DNA from: Leucaena leucocephala
Lineage: Eukaryota; Streptophyta; Magnoliopsida; Fabales; Fabaceae
DNA length: 64,000 nucleotides
Direction of reading: 5' to 3'
Assembly: GCA_037074615.1 (NCBI GenBank)
Contig: CM073535.1
Coordinates: 6,921,001 to 6,985,000, forward strand
In this document: positions 48,301-59,443 of the stretch, in pieces
Layout: each line of letters opens with the position of its first letter
Numbering within the stretch: the first letter of the stretch is position 1
Program-made: the position numbers and the translations under genes
Notes under the pieces: model-generated
Database searches by the model: none
Told to the model about the DNA's origin: nothing
What the model saw: only the letters and a program-made list of their open reading frames with translations

Positions 48301-49132
48301 GAGCAGCAGAAGGATTTGGATGAATTTTTTGAGTCAACTGCTGGTACGGTTTTCTGCCTCATCTAGCTCTATTCTCTGTTTTAGTTGAATCTAAGTTATT
48401 TTTTAACGCGTCTTCAATGCTATTATGGAAAGCAACCCAAAATGGGGCTCAAGGACTTCTCTTTAAGATACAGCCAAAAAAAAAAGAAAGAAAACTTTCG
48501 TGCAAGTGGAAAGAGCAAAATAGCTCACTATCTAATTTGTCCTCCAATTTTCTTTCTATTATCATTTTTTTTTGAAAAATATTTATAATAAATAAAAATT
48601 AAAAAATAAACTAATAATATAAATTATTTTATATTATAGAGATTTGGCGCCCCCCACATACCAAAGGCTGGCTTCGTTCCTGAGTGCAAATTAATTAATA
48701 ATGCCATTATTTTTTTAAAAATAATCTTCACAAGGCTCCTTCAACTTGCTTTTCTGGCCCCAACATTATTTCTGGATAAATATACGTCAATAATATTCTG
48801 TTCCTATCTTGAGAAGGAAGGGAATTAGATCTTTCTATTGGTTCCTTCGCATATTTTCTTCAGATCCAGAAATGATAGGACCATCTATTGAACATGTATG
48901 ATTCTTTTGACATGTTAACAAAGTATCTGTTTAATTATTTGCTTATGTTACTAATATTATTATTGGTAATGTATTCGCACAGTTTTGTCATCTTCCAACA
49001 GAACACATGAATGGCCTTACAAAATTCTCTTGTCCCCATTTTGCAGGGAAGTTTCAGACTGAAGTGGGCAAAGCTTGGGCATTGGAAATAGTATCAAGGA
49101 GAAAGAAAAATCAACAGCCCAAGTTACAATGA
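45317..49132 (+). CDS. HDDC2: HD-domain protein, HDDC2/YfbR-like 5'-deoxynucleotidase family (8 exons)
   Basis: Exons: 45317-45601, 45964-46088, 46235-46272, 46734-46844, 46932-47011, 47513-47549, 48302-48343, 49047-49132. All introns are GT-AG and the frame is continuous: 267 residues. The N-terminal 95 residues are Ser/Ala-rich with Arg, possibly a plastid or mitochondrial targeting region. The HD domain follows: TTKRAGWIRKHVKDPESIGD, H116, then IVHNIAEAIVGDITPSDGV, EEIAELWMEYEA-like ATEIAELWMEYEANSSPEAK, FVKDLDKVEMILQALEYE, and the C-terminal GKAWALEIVSRRK. Family members (bacterial YfbR, yeast and human HDDC2) hydrolyse deoxynucleoside monophosphates using metal bound by His, His-Asp and Asp. 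Here the His-Asp pair reads H145-N146. The other ligands, H116 and D212, are present. Confidence 0.92.
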
Positions 49133-50760
49133 TGTTTGATTCAGTTCTTATGTTCTTAAATTGCAATAATTGGAAAGCTAGGTGGTTGAGGTTGAACTCG
49201 AACAAACAAAGAACTGAGAAATGGTGGCTGCGCAGGAAGCAGAAGGGAGAAGTGGGACTCGATTTCAATAGGAACAGAATATCATCTAACCATATACCAC
49301 CTACGTTTTCCTCCCACTCTGAGCTTCCTTTGACATCTTTTATTACTCTTGACATTTTTTGATCGTTAATGATCTGAGCGAAGATTATATTCATTTCTCA
49401 TTTACAAATCAATGCCTTTGTTAAGGATCTCATGAAAACGCATCTTTAAAATATATAGTTACGTAGATCAGGTTGTTGAATTTCTTCCTGTTGGAGGAAA
49501 AAAAAAAAAGATGATTTCCTGAGGGCAGGCATGGGAATATTTTTGGCCCATTTTCATTCCATCCGAAAAGCCGAGGAATAATAATCTAAACACTCGGAAT
49601 CCATATGAAAATGTCAACATTGTGTTCATATTATTTCCTTCAAGCCATGTTCGACAGTCGTCTCCAACCTTGATATGCACTTTGAAAAATCCATGGTAGT
49701 GACTTATGATAATATCAATAAATTACGATCAATAAATCATTGACTAATATAAAAAGAACAGAAATCATATTGTTTAATGTGACAACAATTTCTTAAAATA
49801 ACTTGTATTGAAGACTAAAAAATCATGCTAGAATGTTACTAATATTAAAGACCATAGAAAGTATGATAAAAATTTGAAAGTGTTTGTTTTCTGTAGTTAT
49901 TTATTTTTATTCCTTTTCTCTGTCCATACTAATATTATTTTTCATATATATTTTTATTATATTCCTTTTTCGGTTTTACTTCCCACTTTTTTTAAACTTA
50001 ATATTAAGAAAACAAGGGCTAACATAATTACCTTAAGTTTATTCAAGTGCTTTTCTTTCCAAGAATCTTTATTTATCCGTAACGACTAATTTGAGAAAGA
50101 GTATAAAAGGAATAGATAAGTTGCGTCTTCCAGAATCTTCTGCCATTTTTCTTCTTCCTCTTCTTCAGCGTTGGGCCAAAAGATAGGCGTCAAAGCAGGA
50201 ACTTATCACGCTAACGACGTCCTCCTTCACCGATCGCATTCCCTTCTATTGCCCGTCGTCCGTCGGAATATACCGACAAACAAGATTTTACAAAGTTGCG
50301 CATAATCTCCTCTGCTTGTGAGTCTGATTGACATTTCTCAATTGCGTTGCTGCACAAACTCAATCTTTACTTTCGGTGCTTTGCCCAAGCTTCAATGGCC
50401 TCATAGGTGATTTATTCACGGAAACATGCTTGTTATACTTCTTATGCATTACTTTTGTATACTCTAACAATGTCTGTCTTCCCTTCAAACAGAGCTTCCT
50501 ATTCCACTCTCTCATTCTCCGATGACGGAAAACGAAGAAACTCCCAAAGCTAACACTCTAGTAGAGAAGACGTCTGAGGAAACGTCCCTCATTCTTATCC
50601 GCCACTCCGACCTCAATCGAGGCACATTCTTTTTCTTTTTATTTTGGTTACTTCCTCCACAAGTTATGCAGTGATTCATTTTTAATTTTATTTTTCCTTT
50701 AAAGATCCTGCGAAAGAGAGTCGCCAACAATGTTCAAGAAGGAAGCCCAAGAATCGGCAC
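49133..50760. other. Intergenic, then leader region of the CNOT9-like gene
   Basis: 49133 to about 50130 holds the HD-gene 3' untranslated region and AT-rich spacer. From about 50130 the sequence looks like a plant 5' leader (CTTCTTCCTCTTCTTCAGCG). An ATG at 50522 opens 50 codons (MTENEETPKANTLVEKT...) ending in a stop. It could be an upstream open frame, or an alternative first exon joined to an acceptor at 50703-50704, but I found no GT donor in the right phase. Confidence 0.45.
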
Positions 50761-53384
50761 ATGGATAAAGCCACCGAAATGCCGCAGGCGATTCTCAAAC
50801 TTCAGGACGCGAAGTGCAGAGAATCAGCTCTAAGAAAGCTCAGCAGTTTTCTTCTTGAGGTTCTGCTCGAGAGTCGTTTCTTTCTCGTTCATTTTCATCT
50901 CTAGGTTCAGAAATACTTGTGATTGTAACTATCATTCACTTGTTATCTGCTATCCATATGAGTTTCAATTCTGCAAATAGGTTTCATTTTTCGTATTTTC
51001 TCGTTTCAATAGATTACAATCTCTTTACTTGACCGAATGACAATTAAAAGTAATGAAGATTCTTTGGCCACGATGGCAATTTTCTGACAATAGTTTTTAT
51101 TTTGAGATTTGAGATAGAAGAGGGAGCAAGATCCGGATAATTACTGCTGCATTGGGCATATGTTGTACCATTCCTGCAGTACAATGACTATTTTGCTACA
51201 GGTTTGTATCATCGCTAGTTTGGCACTTTTTATTAAGGAACAGAGCAATGAACAAATAATAAATATTACTGTTAATTCTGGGTTTTTATACATCAAAACC
51301 CACTTAACTTAACGCTTTATTTAATTTTTACGTTTGTGGCTATAGAACAAACATATTACTTGATGGTTTAATATCTGTAGCATCATTTTTTTGCTGCGAA
51401 ATGAGAAATCTATGGTGTTTTTGAAACAGGAGTTGTTGACGTTTTTCAGAATGATGGAAGATGGAAGTCTTACTGCAAGAGCTTCCAAGCGTTTGGCAAA
51501 TGTTCTTACCTTATTCCAGGCAATTGAGTTAGATTTGTTTTAGTTAATAATTATGTAAGAAATGGTGAGAAATGCCCATCCTGGCTTCTACATATATTCA
51601 ACATTTTCATTTTTCTTTTTCTTTTTTAGTCCAATTACAGTGCATTGCAGCTTGTAAGGATACAAGGAACAAATTTGTGAGATGTGAGCCCTTGTGACTT
51701 TGGTTATAGATATTTTAGGTCTATAACTTATTTGATCTCTGGCTCAATTTTGTCTCTTGACGAATATAGCTTAAATCCCTTTATCTCTGTCTCAATTTTG
51801 TTTTATGGTTAACATATTTTCAATCCCGTTATCACTAACTCAAGTTTGTTTCTTGATCAATATAGCTTCAATCCCCAATTTTCTGGTTCCACTAGTAACG
51901 TTTAGAGCTCCTTTGGAGGAATTTGAGAATGTTAGAGCTGTTGCACTTTCTGTGATAGGCATCCTATGCCAGGTAAACTCTATTTTGATGTTTCTATCAT
52001 TTTCAGGATTTTTGCGTCGTGATGTGAAGCTCTTAAACTTTTATTCTGGAAATTATATTTTGTTTCGAAGGCAAGAGAAACAAACATCATTCAATGGGCT
52101 GTTGAAAGTAACATGGTGGAAGTATGCCGGATCAGTGTAGAGATCGGAAATGAACTCTCCAAAGTGGTAGTTTGCTCTTGCATTGCTCTTTGTTATTTGT
52201 TGCTTAGAGTACAATATGATGCTTGAGCTATCCGGTTCAGCAATACAGACAGTGGTCGTTTGTTTGTGCTGCACAACTGAAAGGTTATCTGAAAATCAAT
52301 TACTTCCATGTTTTATGAAATATACCTATTTATGAACTAAAGTGAACATATTACTGGACATATCAATCGAATTTTCTGAGAACAATTTTATTTATTTATT
52401 CATAACTCTAAGTCACGGTTACTGGGAGAGCTGAGTTTTTCTTCTTTCAATCTTGGCTCTTTTTGAAAGGAGTGTTTTATGATCATGTAGTTACACTAGA
52501 AATCCTCTGTTAATTGGAGTTGGCTAACATTTAATTGACATTTTTGCCCAGGTAGGAATGTACGTCATTGAAGCCATCCTAAAAAACGACTCAGGATTGT
52601 CCTACATATGTAATCCCAGGTCTAAACTGCTTAAGAAACTGATGGCAACATGGTATCAACTGGTATTAATGTATTCTAAAATCTCTTCCATTATTGTCCC
52701 CTTGTTGTATTGAGCCTAAAATTTCTGTTGTTTTTTCTCACTTGTATAACTTTGTTTTGCTAGGTTACATATTTGGATGTGGATCAAAGTTTCTCTCCTC
52801 GTCTCTTGTTTCATGTAATCCGATGTTGTTTCCTGTTATGTAATAATACGAGGTAAGCTGCAGTTCTCAGAGATCTGTTTTGATAACCCAATTCTCTTCT
52901 ACTCTTGGTATGCACAGTAAACACAATATTTCTTACACCTTTCCCAGTTAGTTGAATCAAACAACATTTTCTAATTTTCAAAATCGTGTAATCTCATTTT
53001 CGTGAAAAGAATACAATCTTTTGAATGTATTGCAATCTCTCACCCTATCAGCTGGTGCCTCATTCTATGTTAAGCAGGGGATATGACATGATAAGAGAGA
53101 ACCTGCCAGATCCCATCTCAAATGGCTCTTTTCATCCAATAATAGATGTAGGCCTATGTTTCTTATCTGAGCTTTCTTAAGTTTCTAGTATGATGTGATG
53201 CTTGCTTCAAGGAATATGGAATTAATCTCAAGTTTCTACTTTTCGGTTTGCCAAATTCTAGGAGTTTCCTGTAATTGGAAGTTTGCTTCAGCAACTTCTC
53301 CTGACAGTCGATAAGGTTGATAGCAGCAGAACTGCTTGTAAACGTTTGATCAGTGATGGATCATACATAGAGAACTCCATTTGA
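50761..53384 (+). CDS. CNOT9: CNOT9/RCD1-like protein, divergent paralogue (10 exons)
   Basis: Coding exons: 50761-50859, 51118-51201, 51430-51519, 51641-51683, 51866-51972, 52071-52166, 52552-52662, 52764-52852, 53078-53147, 53262-53384; 303 residues from the ATG at 50761. CNOT9 (RCD1/CAF40) is an armadillo-repeat subunit of the CCR4-NOT mRNA deadenylase complex. Family wording is kept throughout: SALRKLSSFLLEKREQDP, MTILLQELL, CIAACKDTRNKF, FENVRAVALSVIGILCQ, RISVEIGNELSKVVGMYVIE, LLFHVIRCCFLL, NLPDPISNGSF, IGSLLQQLLLTVD. Many positions differ from the strongly conserved canonical protein, so this is a divergent copy (compare the Rcd1-like paralogues of Arabidopsis). Nine introns; all are GT-AG except intron 3, which begins GC (51520-51521). 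Confidence 0.88.
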
Positions 53385-54343
53385 GATTCTTTCTCTGTGA
53401 TCATGAATGCAAGAACTCGGCACTTCAATTTCATTGCTGTCATAGAAGACTAGCTAGTGTAAATAAAAATGTATATTTGACTTTAAAAACAAGGTTGTAT
53501 ATTTGAACTGCAACGGATAGGAAATTGACTGGAGCAGTTTGTAAATGTGAAAATGGTATATAACTGTAGTTTTCTGATTCAAAATTCTGTTCCTATGTTA
53601 CTTATTGGTTTGTTCCCGATCCTATTTCAGAATGTGCCATACAGTTTTAGAAATAAGCTTATGCTACTGCACCACATGATTTATTGTTCATGGAACTAGC
53701 CGCGGGCCTGACAGTATTTTTGGATCTCCTGACACATGATAGTTAAGTTTGGAAAGTAATAAACGCGAAGTATTCTGCTAAGAGCAATTTAACCATCCAC
53801 AAATCTCTGTTGTGCCCGCAAAATTTGCAGCCCCTTGTCCACATCAATTTTTGGGGAATTATTTGTGCTATTGAAAATCAATTTAAATATATTTAAAATT
53901 ATTCTAAATATATTAGAAATAAACAGCTCTATGACCGAGAGGGAAATCACAACAATCCCAAGATGTGAGTAAATGTAAAAATCCCTTATTTTGTTATGTT
54001 CAAAACATTGGTGAGGGAAAAGGCTCAAACCATGAACATCATGAAGAAGATATGGATTAAGTTTAATTTTGCTTTACAAGTATGCTGTTCTTGATTCTCT
54101 CTTAAAAACGTAACCTGTCTCTGAGAAAAAGAAAATACTCAATGATCCATGAGTAGGTTGACCTTAGGAGATTTTGGCATTCTCCTTGATTGACTGAGTG
54201 CATATGCTATATATCTATACCTTCTACTTCGTGTTACAAATTAGTTTTCATGTTCACAAAAAATCAGTAACTTGAAGATAATGTTATAGTGCTTGTGTCA
54301 TAATAATAACTTGGCTTCAGAGTTCAAATTGCAAAAAAGCATT
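53385..54343. other. Convergent spacer between the CNOT9-like and ANTH genes
   Basis: Contains the 3' ends of two genes transcribed toward each other. No further gene seen; the minus-strand open frame at 53789-54028 has no recognisable motif. Confidence 0.5.
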
Positions 54344-57300
54344 CTACTCAAAGGGGTTGTTAGATTTCTGATTCATTCCAATTGGTTGCTGCTGAAACTG
54401 TTGGATCAAGAGTTGGTTGTAGGACATTTCTTGTTGGGTAGGAGGAGGATATGAGAACAATGGAGCTGGAGGATAAGGGTACACGGCCCCATGATTCTCA
54501 GGAACTGCAAATTCAAACTCATCAGAACCACCAAAGGGATCTTTCTCTTGTGTTCCTCTCATCACTTCACCTTCTGATTTGTTCACTCCTTCACCCTGCT
54601 TTACACCACAACAAAAAGATGAAAGTCATTATAAAGTACATGCAATTCAAATGTATTTCATCATATACTCCCTCCAGTCCTACATGTAGGAGTAAGATAT
54701 CTAATTTGCAAATATTAAGGAAATTAGTTAAGTTAGTTATTTATAAAAAAATACATAATAGTTTCCCTAAAATACCCTATTTAATTATTTGCATTTAAAC
54801 TATTCCTTGATAAAAAACCTCTTAATATATGCAATTAATAGGGATAGTTTGGGAAAAGAAATAATAAATTTAGGAGATAAAGTGGATTGTCTACTTGAAA
54901 GTATCTTGTTAAAAAGTTGCTCCCTAGTTTTAGTTCCTAACTTGCTGTAATCCTGTTGAATGATATTTATTTATATTTTAATGCTGCATAGGGATCAGCA
55001 CTCAATTTGAGTTCTCAGATCTTGAGATTTTGTGTAGCGAACAATAATGGTATTGGTATGAAGGCCTTACTGATGTGCACTCTGGCTCTGAAACTGCATT
55101 ATCATCTGAAAAAAGCGCAAGCTCCCATTCTGGGTCTTGACTTGCACCATTCTCAAGACTTTCAGCTTTTGAAGAATTTTCTGTCATTATTATGCATCAG
55201 AAACATAGACTTCTTAGAACTGTTGATGCTTGCCATTTACTGCAGAAAGGGAAACAATTTACCTGCTGGAACAATTGCTAATGCATAGGGATTATTCTCA
55301 AATTCAGATGCTCCAGTAAGCAAGTCATCCAGGCCCTAATACAACAAGAAGAACTATGGAGGCTTAGTGGATGGTAATTCTACTCTGGGTAAATTAGAAG
55401 GTGTGCATCAACACTAGTTCTACTAAAATAATTAAAATTTTACAAGAAAACCTTTGATATATGGATTATATAAACTCAAAACAATTAATCTTAACTAATA
55501 GGAGAAAGGCAATTACAAGAAGGTCAGCTACTGGTGCTGCTGCTACAGTCTCATGCTTTACTTGAGAGTGATTTGAATCTTCTTCTTGGCTTTGGTCTGC
55601 TGGCAAATCACCTTCTGGAGGAGCACCTTGTTCTTTAGTAATCTGATGCAATCATATCAGATCTTAGGTGATAATTACTATACAATTCAATTCATAAGGA
55701 AATTTATTCAAATGAATGTTCATTTAAGCTTCCTGATCTTTCTCTAGGAGCTCAGAGAAGAAGACCTTGATTTTTAACAGTACATAGTGAAGAACATATT
55801 TCTAGCTCAAGGAATCTCTCTCTTGCCTCATACATGGACTATACTTCTGAAAAATAAAAAAAATGGTGGTTATTTCTCAACATTATGAACTGTGTCTAAA
55901 TTGCTGAATACCATTTGGTCTAATGGTACAAGATGTGACTGTAGTGGCACCAGGTCTAGGGTTCCATCCCCAGCTTCATCAAGCTATATGCCTGCTATCT
56001 AAATTAAAAAAAGAAGAAAGAAACTGTGTCTAAATTTGTTATTTTTCCACTCTCATTGCTTGCGCTCTGGGTTCTATAATCTGAACGGTGAAAGCTTTTT
56101 CATACTCTCTTAAATAGTTAAATGACAGAAAGAACATAATCTTAGAGTCATCAGTTCAGAGTTGAAGTATCAAACCAGTTGGTGGTCAAGTTCCAAGCTA
56201 TTTGGAGCCTCCTTAACATAATCCTCCAAGGTAGCCATAAAAGAAGCAGGGGCCTGCAACACCCAATGCATGTCATATCAATGGCAGTTAGCTGCTATGC
56301 ATAGACACAACAAATGGTGACACTCACATTCATTCTTCTTCTTGTTTTTGTTTTTGAATTAGAGGGACAGACACCAACGGTCTAAGATTATAAGCAGAAT
56401 CAAACTTATAACTTCCCACTTAGGGTATGTTTGGATTAACTTTTGAAGAAAAGTGATAAATGTGATTTTAGAAGAGAATAGCTTCTGAAAAAATAGAAAA
56501 TTTTCATACTTGAAAACCATGGTTTTCTACCCCGCACCATGGGCTTTGAATCATAAAGTGCTTTTTGAAAAAAATAGGGAGTTTGTCTACTCTACTTTTA
56601 AAATTATGATTTTGGCCAAAACTATAGTTTTAAAAATTGTCCCAAACATGCTCCTAAAGGGAAACTTTCATGCCACTAGGCGATAAAGCCATTAGTAGAT
56701 TCATTCTTCTTGAAGAGGAACAATACCTCCTTAATATTGATGAATTTCTGACCCCTCCCAAATTCCATTGCCCTGCAGATCTCAAAGAATGCAGCTAAAG
56801 AGTGTGCCTGCACAAACTCTCAAGTTTACAGGTGTTAAGAGGACATTCACACAGACAAAAATGTGGCATACTGCATTACATAATAATAAATACCTGATTT
56901 GCTGATCTTTTATAAATATCAAGTGCCTCTGTAGCATCGGCTTGGTTCATCTCGAAAAACTGTGACAATATCAACGGCAATGGTAAATGATCTACTGAAC
57001 AAAAAGGTATCAAATGTTTAAAAACTTAACCCAAATTTTGTCCTTGCTTAATCCGATTCACTTACCTTGTCAAGAAGATTGACTACTCTAACTGTTATTG
57101 CAACATAAAGTTTAACACTTTCATTAGCAACCTGTGAGTTATGATTCAAGGAGTGTTAAACAATGTGATTATTCAAGTATCTAGAATCTAGATTCAGTAT
57201 TTCTTACAATTGAAAGGGCATATTGAAGTAAGGGATTGTATAAAGCTGCTCCTCTTGGCTGCAAAAGGAACACATTAATGAATGTTTCTTCTACACTTTT

Positions 57301-59303
57301 CTTTTTTAAGAATCAAGAAACAAAAAGTGTATATATGATGAGTGTAACCTTGCATTCAAGAAGCCTAAATTGAAGCTCTTGCATGCATGGCAATTGCTGC
57401 AGCAAATCCTGGGTTTCAAATTTCATGTCTCTCTGTAATTATGCACACAATGGAAACCACTGCGTAAATAGTAATACTAACACTAACGACAACAACACAG
57501 ATTATAACATCAGAAAAAAGTAGAGAAAACTATTGTGCAGGTCCAAGGAAATAATGTAATTACCAAAAGATTTCATATCAAGTGAGGAATATGCAATGAC
57601 AAATTTGGTACAGTAAATAATACGTCCATGGCTACTCACTTATTTAAAGACCTTTTAGTTATTACATTTTTTTTCTTATAATCTCATAGTAATTTTTCCA
57701 AACATGTTCACATAGTTTATTGAAAAGAAAAGATCTCAGAATCAATATTAACACTTGAAAGGGAAAATCATTATAAGGACCCAAGAAAATAATGTAATTA
57801 CCAAAAGTCTCAATAATAAATGAGTAACATAGACCGGTTGTCATTTCTTATTCTAAAATTTATCATTGCATATTGCTGACTTATTGTAAGATTTTTTATT
57901 GATTATATTATTTCTTTGGTACCTCGTAGTGATTTTTCCCACTGAAATATCTACTAAGTAGAGCTGACAGAACAATTTGCATGGAATGAGTCAAGGTTGT
58001 TCAGAGCACTCACTGAGCTATACGTCACAGGATCATAGTTTAACTTGACAAAGCATCTTAGGCGTTCGTCAAGATAATGGGCATAACTACGAATCCAAGC
58101 AGAAAAATCCAATGCTTTGACACAGAAGGAAAAAAAAGAAAAACAAGCAGTTCAGGAAAACAAACAAACACATAGCAAACAAAAACTTGAAAAGAAAATG
58201 AAAGAGAAGAACAAGTATACCGTTGGAAGTGGAATTATCTTGATAGTACAAGAGATTAAGCATGTGTTCTCTTTCACGGCTATATCTGATAAACTCTTCC
58301 CAAACTGTGTGGTCAAGTTCCCTCATTGCTCTATGTATTATTATTAGTGTTTTCAAAGCAACCTGATCAGTGTCAAATACACAAAATCATTAATTCACCT
58401 CAGAAATACTAAACTAATACTAAAATTTATGTTAAGTGGATATTTAAAAGATTAACACAACAAGTGAATGAGGAACATTACAGTCCAAGGGCGTGTTTGG
58501 CGTAGACGGCTAGAAAGGCTATATATGCAGTACACCACATCCATGCGAGGCATTGATGGCGAAAGTGCATTAAAAATGGCTGCACAAATTTTGAAAATAA
58601 TAACAAAAAGAAAGAAAAACAATCAGCCACATGTTGATTGTTGAGTACAAATTTCTTGAAGGCTAACTATCTAGGGTATCTACTACTAGAAGAAGTGACT
58701 AATCACATTATATTATAAATTTTGGAGGGTTTTAGTACTAGCCACCAATTTTATATATATTGTTAAGGATCGAATCCAACTAGATATTTAAAGAATCCTT
58801 AACAAAGTTATTCTCCTATTGAAGGCAATCATGTTGACTATCTTGTTAGGACTAGCATATTCCTTTAGATCTAACCCTATTGGTTAGTATATACCACTTT
58901 AGCCCTTATTATAAGTCCACTTTTAGAAGAAATTTTTTAGTCATAAATATAAATCTACTTAGAGATTATTAATGACTATTTTTCAATTTTATCCTTGTTT
59001 AATTCTCCTTGGAAAGAAAGAAAAAGGAAAATACCCAAAAGGGAAAAAAAAGAAAAAAGAAAGAAAATAAGGAGTAACAACACATACTTCGAACGTGTTT
59101 TTCCTTTGCCAATAGTGGTTTATGGTTTGTGGCCTGTGTAATTGCATAATCCAAAACCTGAGATTCATCAACTTCAGATTATAATTACAAGGAAAAAAAA
59201 AGAAAAATAAATAAAAACTTGAGAAAGAATTTAGAGAATAAAATAAAAGCACCCTATAGGCACTTCCTCTTGCTACTCTGAAACTTCCTTTAGGAAATCC
59301 CAT
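54344..59303 (-). CDS. ANTH-domain clathrin assembly protein, AP180/PICALM-like (15 coding exons)
   Basis: Coding exons (minus): 59253-59303, 59088-59157, 58482-58579, 58221-58362, 58014-58114, 57349-57432, 57208-57258, 57066-57131, 56894-56959, 56727-56807, 56176-56253, 55517-55642, 55263-55335, 55071-55180, 54344-54595. All introns are GT-AG in continuous frame; 482 residues. Role: binds phosphoinositides and clathrin/AP2 at the plasma membrane during endocytosis. Visible: ATNHKPLLAKEKHVR (28-40 region, lipid-binding motif), PWTVALKTLIIIHRAM, SAWIRSYAHYLDERLRCF, DLLQQLPCMQELQFRLLEC, ASFMATLEDYVKEAP, then an acidic tail with PEWELAL, DPF near residue 420 and a C-terminal NPF (NNPFE). The usual first helix (GALKD..VGLAKV) is absent: the first 17 residues (MGFPKGSFRVARGSAYR) do not match it. 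Confidence 0.9.
55903..56021 (+). mobile_element. tRNA-derived SINE with 15-bp target duplication, in an ANTH-gene intron
   Basis: About 119 bases with a Pol III A-box (TTGGTCTAATGGTA, 55915-55928) and B-box (AGGGTTCCATCCC, 55958-55970), ending in an A-rich tail. It is flanked by a perfect 15-base direct repeat, AACTGTGTCTAAATT, at 55888-55902 and 56022-56036. This layout is that of a SINE inserted by LINE machinery. It lies in the intron between coding exons 11 and 12, antisense to the gene. The perfect duplication suggests a fairly young insertion. Confidence 0.85.
56421..56656. mobile_element. MITE-like element in an ANTH-gene intron
   Basis: Left end TAGGGTATGTTTGG and right end CCAAACATGCTCCTA form a terminal inverted repeat (TAGG, two to three variable bases, ATGTTTGG). 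About 236 bases with no coding capacity, in the intron between coding exons 10 and 11. Target duplication not clear. Confidence 0.6.
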
Positions 59304-59396
59304 GCTACCTGATCTTCTCCTGAAATAATTAACAAATTTTGTTGCAGCTCATTAAATTTACACGTTTTCATCCAAACTAAATTAATCAAGAAACCA

Positions 59397-59399
<3 letters not shown>

Positions 59400-59439
<40 letters not shown>
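59400..59439. repeat. (AT)n microsatellite
   Basis: Uninterrupted AT run of 40 bases just upstream of the ANTH ATG, probably in a 5'-leader intron. Confidence 0.95.

Positions 59440-59443
<4 letters not shown>

Noticed and set aside
50522..50674. ATG-initiated frame upstream of the CNOT9-like gene as its first coding exon
   Set aside because: No GT donor in the required phase was found to join it to the exon before 50761; left as leader or upstream open frame.
53789..54028. Minus-strand open frame between the CNOT9-like and ANTH genes
   Set aside because: No motif, and it lies in the convergent 3' spacer of two well-supported genes.
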